A program made the translations under genes and the position numbers. 64,000 bases of DNA from Roseibium porphyridii (GTDB taxonomy: Bacteria > Pseudomonadota > Alphaproteobacteria > Rhizobiales > Stappiaceae). The DNA lies in NCBI RefSeq assembly GCF_026191725.2, contig NZ_CP120863.1, positions 2,522,001 to 2,586,000 on the forward strand, in the 5' to 3' direction. Each line of letters opens with the position of its first letter. The first letter of the stretch is position 1. Under the pieces are notes generated by a model. That model did not search any database, was not told where the DNA came from, and saw only the letters and a program-made list of their open reading frames with translations. Positions 25,515 to 34,835 of the stretch are shown piece after piece.

Positions 25515-26105
25515 TGTGTACCTGAAGCTGCACCGCATCACACATAAGTTAGCGCTTACAGTGTTGGTAGCTATGGGCAGGGGGCGGGTGTTGCCTTTGG
25601 AGAGGCAAAGCTTCTTCAGTTCTTCTGATTTGTCAAAATCGGCATGAACGCGTGAGCATTGAGTGCTTTTGGTGATTCTGTTTGGACAGGGCGAAGCCGC
25701 TGTTTGAAGCATGCGAGACTGCGCAAAAGCAATATCTGGCAAGTCTGAAGGCGGTACAGTTTAGTGTTGTTTCGTGAGTGTGGCGCAATTCACACGTGTA
25801 TAGAAGCCTGAGGCTTCGAACGCCATTTTCAACTTGAACTGTCGAAGGCAGCCGCTAGGGTAGCTCCGTTGCATCGTGTGCGCACCAGCGCGTGTGCGGG
25901 CACAATCGTGAAACAGAGCAATCAGAGTTCAAGAGGTCAGAATGCGTCTACTCGGTCCAAAATAGACCGACACACAGACCAAGTTCGGTTCCCGTGTCGG
26001 TATCAGCAATTCATCCGTACCGCCCGCGACCCGAAACTCTGAAGAGCGTCTCCGTGTCGGTACGATTTTTTCAAAAATCTCGAACTTGCAATGGAGCGCG
26101 GACCG
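25515..26105. other. Intergenic region of 591 bp with repeated GTGTCGGT motif
   Basis: No convincing gene. Near the left end, GTTAGCGCTTAC (25548-25559) is an 11-of-12 palindrome of LacI-operator form. ACACGTGT at 25792-25799 shares the core of the operator at 18296-18311. Close to the ABC exporter start, GTGTCGGT occurs twice directly within exact 11-bp copies of CCGTGTCGGTA (25992-26002 and 26052-26062) and once inverted (25966-25973). Confidence 0.5.
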
Positions 26106-27953
26106 ATGAATACGGTCTTCTCTTATCTTGAAAATATCGTCTCTCCCTTCAAGCATCATGACGGAACGCCGCCGCCTTCCGATCTGAGCGCGTTTTACTG
26201 GCATTTTGTCCGCCAGATCTGGAAACCGCTGGTCTGGCTCATGGCGTTTGGTTTCGTCGTTTCGATCATCGAGGTGGCCCTTTTCGACTATCTGGGGCGG
26301 ATCATTGACTATCTGAACACAACCAGTCCCGATCAACTTCTCACCGAGCACGGTTCTGAACTGATCTGGATGCTGGTGGTGGTTGTGCTGTTGCGTCCGT
26401 TGTTTGGGGCGGGTCACACGATGATCAAGTTCCAGATCATCGAGCCTGCGATGACCAACCTCGTTCGCTGGCAGACCCACAAACACGTTCTGGGACAGTC
26501 ACTGTCCTACTTCAACAACGACTTTGCCGGGCGGATTGCGAACAAGATCATCCAGACCGGACCCTCTTTGCGCGGCTCCGTCGTGTCACTGATCGATGCG
26601 ATCTGGTTCGTGCTGATCTATGTCACCGCAGCAATTTACCTGTTTGCGGGCGTCGATGCCTGGCTGATCCTGCCGCTTGTCGGCTGGATTGTCATTTATG
26701 TGGCGCTGCTGGTGTATTTCGTGCCGCAGATCAAGGAGCGTTCGGCCATCATGTCGGAAGCACGCTCCAGCCTGACCGGGCGGATCGTCGACAGCTATAC
26801 CAACATCCTGACTGTCAAACTGTTTGCAGCTGGCCGCAAAGAGGAAGCCTATACGCGTGATGCGCTGGAGGATCATACAAGGAAGTTTTACGACATCCTT
26901 CGGCCACTGACGCAAATGGTCACTCTGCTTTGGATCGTCAACGGCGTGTTCATTGCTTCGTTGAGTGCGCTAGGTATTGGCCTCTGGCAGAATGGTCTCG
27001 TCTCTGTCGGGTCGCTGACACTGGCCATCACGCTGTCGGTGCGCATCGTCAACATGTCTGCCTGGATCATGTGGATCACTACCGACATCTTTGAAAATGT
27101 CGGAACGGTTCAGGAAGGCATGGATACGATTTCCAAGCCTCACACGCTGGTGGATCGAAAGGGCGCTCAGCCATTGACGGTTTCCAAGGGCAAGATCGCC
27201 TTTGAAGGCATCCGGTTCCACTATGGAAAGGACAAAGGGGTTATTGAGGACCTGTCACTGCAAATTGAACCCGGTGAGAAAGTGGGTCTGGTCGGACGGT
27301 CCGGTGCCGGAAAATCGACCCTGGTCAATCTGTTGTTGCGCTTTTATGACCTTGAGGGTGGGCGTATTCTGATCGATGATCAAGACATCGGTGCGGTTAC
27401 TCAGGACAGCCTCCGGGCCCAGATTGGCATGGTGACCCAGGACACATCGTTGTTGCACCGTTCGGTCCTCGACAACATCGTCTATGGCCGGTCCGGCGCG
27501 AGCCGGGAGCAAGCCTTGCAGGCCGCACAAAAAGCGCATGCCATGTCCTTCATACCCGACCTCCAGGACCTTGGAGGACGGCGCGGGCTTGACGCGCATG
27601 TCGGCGAGCGGGGTGTCAAACTGTCAGGTGGCCAGCGTCAGCGGATTGCCATCGCCCGGGTACTTCTGAAGGATGCCCCGATACTGGTTCTGGATGAGGC
27701 GACGTCGGCACTCGATTCCGAGGTCGAGGCTGCTATTCAGGAAAGCCTGTTTGATCTCATGAAAGGCAAGACGGTGATTGCCATTGCCCACCGCCTGTCG
27801 ACGATTGCGGCGATGGATCGGCTGATCATCATGGATCAGGGCCGGATCATCGAAGAGGGCTCGCACAAGTCGCTGCTGGAAAGGGGCGGGGTCTATGCCC
27901 AGCTCTGGAACAGACAGTCCGGCGGCTTCCTGGACCCTGCTGCTGTGGCATAA
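26106..27953 (+). CDS. ABC exporter, fused membrane and ATPase domains
   Basis: 615 residues from ATG 26106, preceded by GGAG; the in-frame ATG at 26091 has no ribosome binding site. Residues about 40-350 are a six-helix type I exporter membrane domain. The ATPase domain shows Walker A GRSGAGKSTLVNLLLR, signature VKLSGGQRQRIAIARVLL, Walker B ILVLDEATSALDSE and the switch His in AIAHRLSTIAAMD. The organisation is that of MsbA/ABCB-type homodimeric exporters of lipids, peptides or drugs. It appears monocistronic. A perfect hairpin without a T-run lies 40 bp downstream. Confidence 0.93.
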   Translation: MNTVFSYLENIVSPFKHHDGTPPPSDLSAFYWHFVRQIWKPLVWLMAFGFVVSIIEVALFDYLGRIIDYLNTTSPDQLLTEHGSELIWMLVVVVLLRPLFGAGHTMIKFQIIEPAMTNLVRWQTHKHVLGQSLSYFNNDFAGRIANKIIQTGPSLRGSVVSLIDAIWFVLIYVTAAIYLFAGVDAWLILPLVGWIVIYVALLVYFVPQIKERSAIMSEARSSLTGRIVDSYTNILTVKLFAAGRKEEAYTRDALEDHTRKFYDILRPLTQMVTLLWIVNGVFIASLSALGIGLWQNGLVSVGSLTLAITLSVRIVNMSAWIMWITTDIFENVGTVQEGMDTISKPHTLVDRKGAQPLTVSKGKIAFEGIRFHYGKDKGVIEDLSLQIEPGEKVGLVGRSGAGKSTLVNLLLRFYDLEGGRILIDDQDIGAVTQDSLRAQIGMVTQDTSLLHRSVLDNIVYGRSGASREQALQAAQKAHAMSFIPDLQDLGGRRGLDAHVGERGVKLSGGQRQRIAIARVLLKDAPILVLDEATSALDSEVEAAIQESLFDLMKGKTVIAIAHRLSTIAAMDRLIIMDQGRIIEEGSHKSLLERGGVYAQLWNRQSGGFLDPAAVA

Positions 27954-27992
27954 GGCCTGTCGCAGATCAGGGGTCTGACCTGGAGCTTATAC

Positions 27993-28024
27993 ATCTCGTG
28001 AAGGTGACCAGATCTTCACGAGAT
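27993..28024. other. Perfect inverted repeat downstream of ABC exporter
   Basis: ATCTCGTGAAG and CTTCACGAGAT form an 11-bp stem with a 10-nt loop. It lies 40 bp after the exporter stop and has no T-run, so it may be a stabilising mRNA 3' hairpin or a factor-dependent terminator. Confidence 0.5.
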
Positions 28025-28210
28025 GGGCGTAGCTTCTGTCAGATGACCTATGGCTTTCCACCAGCTCGCTGACCGAAACCTGGGCAGGGGTTCTTCGTGT
28101 CCTTTCCCATTCGCTTTTGCTATTTTGTGATTTCACCCGGACACCAATCACACGTTGCTATCGGGTCCTGTGGCCACGACACAGTCAATCCGGTACAGAC
28201 CAGCTTCGGG

Positions 28211-28699
28211 TCAGGTTTTCGCTAGCATTGGCAATATCAGGCCCCACCGGGTTTCCTGAGGTGGTCCGGCAGCTTCGAACCCGAGTTTCTTGTAAACAGC
28301 GATTGCTCTCTTGTTGTCAGGGTGCGGATCGGTCGCGATCACGGGTGCTCCGGCGTCAAAAAGCATTTGCATGCGTGCGCTGATAAATCCTTGGCCATGA
28401 CCAACACCGATCATATCCGGATCACCGATAAACTGGTCGATCCCACGCGACCCCTTTGGAAGACCGGCGAAATGGTGCGTGTCCCACCCGTGTACCGTGT
28501 AGTCCTGCATAAAGGCAAAGGGGTGCTCTGCGATTGAAACGATCCAGCGTGCCACCCTTGGATCAGCGAGGTCCGCTTCGTTGTAGCCTTCACCAGCGTC
28601 CCACCATTCGAGGACATGAGGCACTGAACGCCATGCTTTCAGCAAGGCGAGGTCATCTAACGTTACTTTTTTAAAACTGTAGGGATTGGCCGCATTCAT
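28211..28699 (-). CDS. GNAT acetyltransferase, AAC(6')-like
   Basis: 162 residues from ATG 28699 (MNAANPYSFKKVTLDDLALLKAWRSVPHVLEWW); the frame continues to 28780 without better support. The N-terminal 'LLKAWRSVPHVLEWW' and GIDQFIGDPDMIGVGHGQGFI (acetyl-CoA loop region) followed by DPHPDNKRAIAVYKKLGFE match the aminoglycoside 6'-N-acetyltransferase-like subgroup of GNAT. Members include resistance enzymes but also many of unknown substrate. No mobile element lies nearby, so this is more likely a housekeeping enzyme than acquired resistance. Confidence 0.85.
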   Translation of the reverse strand: MNAANPYSFKKVTLDDLALLKAWRSVPHVLEWWDAGEGYNEADLADPRVARWIVSIAEHPFAFMQDYTVHGWDTHHFAGLPKGSRGIDQFIGDPDMIGVGHGQGFISARMQMLFDAGAPVIATDPHPDNKRAIAVYKKLGFEAAGPPQETRWGLILPMLAKT

Positions 28700-28910
28700 C
28701 GGGCCAGAATAACAGATCCTGCGGAAGATGATTAAGGTTAGAAGCTGACCATAACGTGGAACAGCCCGCCTGGCGCTCACAGATCAAAACCAAGGGGTTG
28801 CCTTCAGTTCGACAACCAATCCAAGATCAGTAGTGCCGAAGGTTTTCGGTATGTTGTGGCGCAGGTGTCTCTCTTCGTGGGTAGAGACAATACCGTACCA
28901 CTTTTCGCGG

Positions 28911-29390
28911 TCAGTTTTCGCGTAGAGGCAATGCAACGGTGTCTTTTACCGTGTTGACCACAATGCGGGACTGCACATCCGAAACCAGAGTGTTGTCCAA
29001 CAATTTCAATCGCAGAAAATTATCGTAGGTTTTGATGTCATCGGTCACGACCTTGATCAGGTAGTCAACTGCGCCTGTGATGCGCTCGCAGGTGACAACT
29101 TCCGGCCAGTGGTGCACCAGCTTGTCGAAAGTTTCCATGTTTTCCCGGCTTGGCACCGCAAGTTTGACGAAGGAGTAGGCGACAAAGTTGAGGCCAACCG
29201 ATTCCCGGTCAATAATCGCAGTTATCTGACGGATTATGCCCTGTTCCTTGAGGCGTTTGATCCGTCGCCAGCATGGGGTCTGGCTCATGCCCGATTCCTT
29301 TGCGACTTCCGCAATGGAGAGTGAGGCGTCCCTCTGCAGGACACGAAGAACACGAATGTCGGACGGGTCGAGAAGATATTTGTCAGTCAT
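28911..29390 (-). CDS. Lrp/AsnC-family regulator
   Basis: 159 residues. The HTH is DIRVLRVLQRDASLSIAEVAKESGMSQTPCWRRIKRLKEQGII, the standard Lrp N-terminus. The RAM/AsnC ligand-binding domain follows (VTCERITGAVDYLIKVVTDDIKTYDNFL). Lrp regulators sense amino acids. The gene is divergent from the indolepyruvate ferredoxin oxidoreductase gene 147 bp away, which is the probable target. A 10-bp palindrome ATCTGCAGAT at 29476-29485 in the gap could be part of its binding site. Confidence 0.93.
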   Translation of the reverse strand: MTDKYLLDPSDIRVLRVLQRDASLSIAEVAKESGMSQTPCWRRIKRLKEQGIIRQITAIIDRESVGLNFVAYSFVKLAVPSRENMETFDKLVHHWPEVVTCERITGAVDYLIKVVTDDIKTYDNFLRLKLLDNTLVSDVQSRIVVNTVKDTVALPLREN

Positions 29391-29537
29391 CGGCCATTTT
29401 AGGAATTTTTATGCTGCCCCGGGGTGATTGACCGTGACGATAGCACAGAAATTGCCCGAGAAAAGGATGATATTTATCTGCAGATGAGGTTGCCGGGGAG
29501 AGGCTAGCCCCCATACTGTTGGTTAGGAGGAAACTGG

Positions 29538-32500
29538 ATGAATGTGCATATGCCAACCGTGACGCTCGAGGACAAATACGTCGCGACGCAAGGTCGGGTG
29601 TATCTGACCGGCATACAGGCGCTCGTCCGATTGGCACTTGATCGTGCACGTCTTGATCAACAGGCCGGTATGAAAACCGGCGGCTTCATTTCCGGGTATC
29701 GTGGGTCGCCGCTGGCGGGCTACGACACCGAATTGATGCGGGCCGACCGCCACCTCAAATCTTCAGATGTCGTTTTTAAGCCCGGTGTGAATGAGGAGCT
29801 TGGCGCGACGGCTGTCTGGGGCAGCCAGAAACTGCGCGGTGAAGGTGGCGTCGGGCGTGCGACCGATTATGACGGTGTGTTCGGGATCTGGTACGGCAAG
29901 GCCCCAGGTGTGGACAGGGCAGGAGACGTTCTGCGTCAGGCCAACGCGTCCGGTACGGACAGGAATGGTGGTGTGCTTGCGCTGGCCGGAGACGATCATC
30001 TGGCAAAGTCTTCCATTCTGCCCGCGCAAAGCGAGTTCTATTTTGAACATGCAGAAATTCCCGTTCTCAATCCGGCCGATATCCAGGACGTTCTCGACTA
30101 CGGTCTTCACGGGCTGGAAATGTCACGCTTCACCAGCCTGTGGACTGCACTGATCTGCGTTGCTGACACAATGGATGCGTCTGCGACGATCAACGTTTCT
30201 TCGGAACGGCTGAGACTGGTGCGCCCGCTCGACGGCGATCCACGGAAGGACTATCGCCAGAACCGCGACCTGATGCTTGGCAACCGGCTTGAAACAGAAC
30301 GCCTGGTGCGCGATCTCAGGATCCCGGCCGCCCAGAACTACGTTCGCACAAATGGCCTCGACAGGATCACCTTCGGCAGCACCCGTCAGGTGAAACTTGG
30401 AATTGTCGCCTCCGGTAAAGCCTATCGGGATCTGCTTCAGGCACTGGATCTGATGGGCATAACCGAAGCAATGGCAAAGTCGATGGGGCTTGCGGTCTAC
30501 AAGGTTGCGATGACCTGGCCGCTTGAACCTCTTGGTCTCAGAGAATTTGCGCGCGGTGCGGAACGGCTGTTGATCATCGAACACAAGCGCGCCTTTATGG
30601 AAAGCCAGATCAAGGAAATTTCCTATCACTGGCCGGAAATGAGCCGTCCGGAGATCTGGGGCAAGCGACGTCCTGACGGGTCGCCCTTCTTGTCTGATGT
30701 TCTGGAGCTGTCCGTTGCAGAGCTCATCGAAGGCTTGATGAAGTGGTTACCCGGCGATGTTGTCAGCGAAGAAATGCGCGCCGTTGCCAGCCGGATGACC
30801 CGCCAGGCCATGTGGGCACAAGGCCATGCGGAGCGAGCGGCCCGTATCCCATATTTTTGTTCCGGCTGCCCGCACTCAACATCCACCAAAACACCTGAAG
30901 GGTCCCGGTCGTTGCCAGGCATTGGATGTCACGCGATGACGGAGATGGCCGGTCGGACAACGGAAGGCCAGATCGCAATGGGCGGTGAGGGCGTTCTATG
31001 GGTCGGTCAGCAACCCTTCTCAGGCGATAGCCATGTCTTTGCCAATGTGGGTGACGGTACCTATTTCCACTCCGGCATTCTGGCTATCCGCCAGGCACTC
31101 GCCTCGAATGTGCCGATTACCTACAAGATCCTTTATAATGACGCTGTCGCCATGACGGGTGGTCAGAAGGTCGACGGTCAGTTGACCGTGCCGCAGATTA
31201 CGCGCCAGCTTGAAGCGGAAGGCGTCGAGCGGATCGCGGTGGTTTCGGAAAATCCGGAGAACTATGGCTCCTGGACACCAATTGCCCCGGGTACGAAGGT
31301 GCACCATCGGGACGAGCTTATGGATGTTCAGGAAGAGCTGCAGACTTTTCCGGGCGTGTCCGTGATTGTTTATGATCAGACTTGCGCTGCTGAGAAACGC
31401 CGCAGGCGCAAGCGTGGTCAGTTTCCGGATCCGGACAAGCGCCTTTTCATCAATGACCGTGTCTGTGAAGGCTGTGGCGATTGCTCCGTCCAGTCGAACT
31501 GCCTGTCGGTGGAGCCACTGGCAACGCCGTTCGGCGAAAAGAGGGTCATCAACCAGTCAAGTTGCAACAAGGATTTCTCCTGCATTAAAGGATTTTGTCC
31601 TTCCTTTGTGGAAGTTGACGGGGCTGCGCTGAAAAAGCCCAAAAAGGCAGATGTCGATATCGATGCCCTGGTGAATACTCTCCCGCAGCCAGAGCTTGCT
31701 TCACTGGAGCGCACTCACAACACTCTCGTTGCCGGCATTGGCGGCATGGGCGTAACGACGATCAGCGCAGTGCTTGCCATGGCAGCGCATGTCGATGGCA
31801 AACAAGCCTCGACACTTGATATGACGGGGCTTGCCCAAAAGGGTGGGCCGGTGACATCTCATGTTCGTTTTGCTGCCAGCGACAGATCCATTGAAGGGCC
31901 CCGTGTTCCTGCTGCGAGCCTGGACCTTCTGGTTGCAAGCGACATGGTGGTTGCGACCAATGCAGATCAGCTTGCACTGGCACATCGCGGCCAGACCCTG
32001 ACGGTTGCAAATACCAAGGTCGCGCCGACAGCAGAATTCGTTTTGAAACAGACGCTTTCGTTCGACGAACAGCGCATGGATACTGCGCTGCGCGAAGCGT
32101 CCGGAAAGTATCTCCCGCTGAATGCTGCAGATGTGGCCGAGAAGCTGCTGGGCGATGCCATCTACGCCAACATGCTTCTTGTCGGAATGGCCTATCAGAG
32201 CGGTGCCTTGCCGATTTCGGACTATGCGCTGGAAACGGCCCTGGAATTGAACGGGGCGGCCGTTGCCAACAACATCAAGGCTTTCCGGGCAGGGCGTGTG
32301 CTGGCTGCTGATGCGGAGCAGCTTTTGAAAGCACTGCCATCTGAGCACAAGCCAAGGCAGTTCACCCTGGACGAGAAGATCGCGTTCAATGCGGCGGAGC
32401 TGACGGCCTATCAGGACAGCGCATATGCAGCGCATTACCTGGCATTGATGGACAAGGTAAAGACAGCTGATGAAGCCCATGGCCCCGGCACCCTGCGCCT

Positions 32501-33059
32501 GTCCCAGACAATTGCCGACCTGCTTTACAAGGTGATGGCCTACAAGGACGAGTATGAAGTCGCGCGTCTTTATTCCGATCCGGCTTTCAAGGACAAGATT
32601 GCGCAGCGTTTTGAAAACCCGAAGAAACTGAAGGTTCATCTGGCACCGCCATTTCTGGCGCACCGCAAGGACCCCAAGACCGGCAGGCCGGAAAAGATCG
32701 CTTTTGGTCCATGGGTTTTTGGTGTTTTCGGGGTGCTTGCCAAATTCAAGGCCATGCGTGGCAAGTGGTATGATCCGTTTGGCCGTACGCACGAACGCCG
32801 CGCCGAGCGTGCTTTGATCGCACAATATGAAAAGGATATCGCAGACATCCTGAACAAGTTGCCGGACGGCAATTACGGGCTTTTGGTGGAAATCGCCCGT
32901 GTCCCTGACCTTGTTCGTGGATTCGGAGCGGTGAAGGAAGCAAACTTCCAAAAGGCCACTGAAAAGCGTCAGCAATTGCTGGAACAGCTGAATAAATCCG
33001 GAGATGGCGGCAGCGACAAGGCCGACAACGTCAAAGAATTTATGGCCGCTGCAGAATAA
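29538..33059 (+). CDS. Indolepyruvate ferredoxin oxidoreductase, fused subunits
   Basis: 1173 residues in one chain, the fused form common in alpha- and betaproteobacteria. It decarboxylates aryl pyruvates from aromatic (and perhaps branched) amino acids to acyl-CoA with ferredoxin as acceptor. The N-terminal pyrimidine-binding region includes GFISGYRGSPLAGYD. The TPP-binding region includes GDGTYFHSGILAIRQA and YNDAVAMTGGQ. Cysteine motifs follow: FCSGCPHSTST and VCEGCGDCSVQSNC. The gamma-type domain has VAGIGGMGVTTISAVLAMAA from about residue 735. ATG 29538 follows AGGAGG. The divergent Lrp-type gene suggests amino-acid-responsive control. Confidence 0.95.
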   Translation: MNVHMPTVTLEDKYVATQGRVYLTGIQALVRLALDRARLDQQAGMKTGGFISGYRGSPLAGYDTELMRADRHLKSSDVVFKPGVNEELGATAVWGSQKLRGEGGVGRATDYDGVFGIWYGKAPGVDRAGDVLRQANASGTDRNGGVLALAGDDHLAKSSILPAQSEFYFEHAEIPVLNPADIQDVLDYGLHGLEMSRFTSLWTALICVADTMDASATINVSSERLRLVRPLDGDPRKDYRQNRDLMLGNRLETERLVRDLRIPAAQNYVRTNGLDRITFGSTRQVKLGIVASGKAYRDLLQALDLMGITEAMAKSMGLAVYKVAMTWPLEPLGLREFARGAERLLIIEHKRAFMESQIKEISYHWPEMSRPEIWGKRRPDGSPFLSDVLELSVAELIEGLMKWLPGDVVSEEMRAVASRMTRQAMWAQGHAERAARIPYFCSGCPHSTSTKTPEGSRSLPGIGCHAMTEMAGRTTEGQIAMGGEGVLWVGQQPFSGDSHVFANVGDGTYFHSGILAIRQALASNVPITYKILYNDAVAMTGGQKVDGQLTVPQITRQLEAEGVERIAVVSENPENYGSWTPIAPGTKVHHRDELMDVQEELQTFPGVSVIVYDQTCAAEKRRRRKRGQFPDPDKRLFINDRVCEGCGDCSVQSNCLSVEPLATPFGEKRVINQSSCNKDFSCIKGFCPSFVEVDGAALKKPKKADVDIDALVNTLPQPELASLERTHNTLVAGIGGMGVTTISAVLAMAAHVDGKQASTLDMTGLAQKGGPVTSHVRFAASDRSIEGPRVPAASLDLLVASDMVVATNADQLALAHRGQTLTVANTKVAPTAEFVLKQTLSFDEQRMDTALREASGKYLPLNAADVAEKLLGDAIYANMLLVGMAYQSGALPISDYALETALELNGAAVANNIKAFRAGRVLAADAEQLLKALPSEHKPRQFTLDEKIAFNAAELTAYQDSAYAAHYLALMDKVKTADEAHGPGTLRLSQTIADLLYKVMAYKDEYEVARLYSDPAFKDKIAQRFENPKKLKVHLAPPFLAHRKDPKTGRPEKIAFGPWVFGVFGVLAKFKAMRGKWYDPFGRTHERRAERALIAQYEKDIADILNKLPDGNYGLLVEIARVPDLVRGFGAVKEANFQKATEKRQQLLEQLNKSGDGGSDKADNVKEFMAAAE

Positions 33060-33603
33060 TTGGATGTTGAGGCCGATTGTGAGACTGACGCGCCGCGCCG
33101 GTTTCAGGCGGTGAAGGTTTGAGCTTGGGAACAACCGTTCAGCGATAGCCTGCTGGCAATCCCCCGCTCGAACGCGTGCGGTTGCCTGCAATCCCAAGCC
33201 CCAGTCGATCAATTTGTTTGTGCCCCGAGCGGTCGTGCGGGCGAGAAGGCTTTGCTCTGGTGCCAGCTGCTTTGGAGCGAATGGCTTCTTCACGTGTGGG
33301 TTAAATCATCAGGCGGCCCTGAACCCTGAATTGCGTAAAATCCCAAGTCGGTCTCATTTTTTTCGCAGTATTTTTCGACTATTTTTATGCCTTGATTTTC
33401 CGGATTTTGGGCAAGTTGAAATGGGTAAGTTCATTTTTCTCAGTGATTTACAGGCGTTCCGTAAAATCTAAATTGAATTCGTGCAAGGTTTTACAAAAAG
33501 ACAATTACATTCTCGAAATGTGTGTTTTGCACTTCTTTAAATCTCGACGTCATCTTCGCTACCAACGCCAAATCGGCAAAAATTTGAGAATTGGTATCGA
33601 AGT
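33060..33603. other. Intergenic region, 544 bp, no gene seen
   Basis: The left half has ordinary base composition. The right part (about 33340-33600) is AT-rich with several T-runs, fitting a promoter region for the DUF2336 gene. I see no terminator-grade hairpin after the oxidoreductase and no convincing reading frame or RNA gene. Confidence 0.4.
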
Positions 33604-34689
33604 ATGACAGAAGCGTTGAAAACAGAACTGGTGAACTTTTCGGAGCTGACTGGTGAAGCTGGCAGCGCCCGTCGAGCGGAGCTGGCGCGGCACGTTGCGA
33701 CCTTGTTCGCATTGACGTCGGACCGCTGTTCCGACGAGCAGGTCGATATCTATGACTCGGTGCTGTTGCGCCTGGTTGACATGGTGGAGTCCGAGGTTCG
33801 GCGATACGTCGCTGAGCAGATGTCAAGCCTGAGGCGCGGTCCGGAGGAAACGATCCGCCGCCTTGCAGATGATGACATTGAAGTTGCCGAACCCATTCTG
33901 GTGAGATCTACGGTCCTGCGCGACACCGATCTGATCAAGATCGCTGAGAAACGTGGCAACGCGCACCTTTTTGCCATGGCGCAAAGAGAAGTTCTGACAG
34001 AGTCTCTTACAGATGTACTGGTGGAAAAAGGGGACTTGAAGGTCAAGCGGAAGGTTGCCAGCAACGATGGGGCAAGCCTTTCAAATGCGGCCATCAATGC
34101 ACTGATCAGCGATGCGACTTCGGACGCGACATTGCAATTGTCTCTGAGCGAGCGCGCGGACCTTGCTGAAAACCATATCTCCAACCTGATTTCGGTGGCC
34201 AGTGAGGAAGTCAGAAAAAAGCTGAATGCGGCCGGCCGGGGTAAGGATGCTGAGCGTCTGGACGAAGCCGCAGATATTGCCGCACAGCGTATGTCCAACC
34301 AGTATTGGCTTGGACGCTATGATTTCGAAACCGCTCGCAGCCGTGTGCTGATGCTGGCAAAACGCGGCATGGTCAACGAGGCGGCCTTGCGCCGGTTTGC
34401 CTCAGAAGACCGGTTTGCCGAAGTGGTGGCGACATTCGCCTGGCTGGTCAGGTGCGGCGTTGAGGAAGTCAGTCACTGGATGGTGCGTCCCGATCCTGAG
34501 CCCTTCGTGATCCTGGCCAAAGCCTCTGGATTTTCCTCTATCACCATAAGTTCGCTTTTAAGCATTGGTCCATGGCGGCACCGCCTGACACCTGAATCGC
34601 GCAGCGATGCAATGTCTCTGTTCGAGCGGATGACCATTGCAGAAGCCAAACGCAAGATGGCGCATTGGAATTTGAACGTCCTGCACTGA
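33604..34689 (+). CDS. DUF2336 family protein
   Basis: 361 residues, of the size and pattern of alphaproteobacterial DUF2336 proteins. The N-terminal half has HEAT-like helical pairs (RAELARHVATLFALTSDRCSDEQVDIYDSVLLRLVDMVESEVRR and LADDDIEVAEPILVRSTVLRDTDLIKIAEKRGNAHLFAMAQR). The C-terminal half is also helical. No signal peptide or membrane segment. The family's role is not settled, though some members are linked to cell-cycle or stress signalling. The ribosome binding site is weak. A strong terminator follows, so the gene is monocistronic. Confidence 0.85.
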   Translation: MTEALKTELVNFSELTGEAGSARRAELARHVATLFALTSDRCSDEQVDIYDSVLLRLVDMVESEVRRYVAEQMSSLRRGPEETIRRLADDDIEVAEPILVRSTVLRDTDLIKIAEKRGNAHLFAMAQREVLTESLTDVLVEKGDLKVKRKVASNDGASLSNAAINALISDATSDATLQLSLSERADLAENHISNLISVASEEVRKKLNAAGRGKDAERLDEAADIAAQRMSNQYWLGRYDFETARSRVLMLAKRGMVNEAALRRFASEDRFAEVVATFAWLVRCGVEEVSHWMVRPDPEPFVILAKASGFSSITISSLLSIGPWRHRLTPESRSDAMSLFERMTIAEAKRKMAHWNLNVLH

Positions 34690-34723
34690 AGCGTAGATAT
34701 ATCCAGTACCTTGACAGCACTGG

Positions 34724-34751
34724 AGGGCCCGGTTCCTTGGAACCGGGCCCT
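34724..34751 (+). terminator. Strong hairpin terminator after DUF2336 gene
   Basis: AGGGCCCGGTTCC and GGAACCGGGCCCT form a 13-bp perfect stem over a 2-nt centre, followed by the T-rich TATCTATTG. Confidence 0.8.
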
Positions 34752-34835
34752 TATCTATTGCTGCGGGAACAACTTGTTACACTTGGTTTCTTTTATTAAT
34801 CACGGAACCGTGCTTAACAGGGGCTGTTTACTTTT

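Noticed and set aside
25356..25742. Minus-strand frame of 128 codons after lacI
   Set aside because: It overlaps the lacI C-terminus, lacks a ribosome site and has low-complexity content.
28211..28699. Acquired antibiotic resistance by the AAC(6')-like GNAT
   Set aside because: The family resemblance is general. There are no mobile elements or unusual base composition, so an acquired resistance role is not supported.
31701..33293. Minus-strand frame of 530 codons
   Set aside because: It is antisense to the indolepyruvate ferredoxin oxidoreductase gene and has no recognisable domain.
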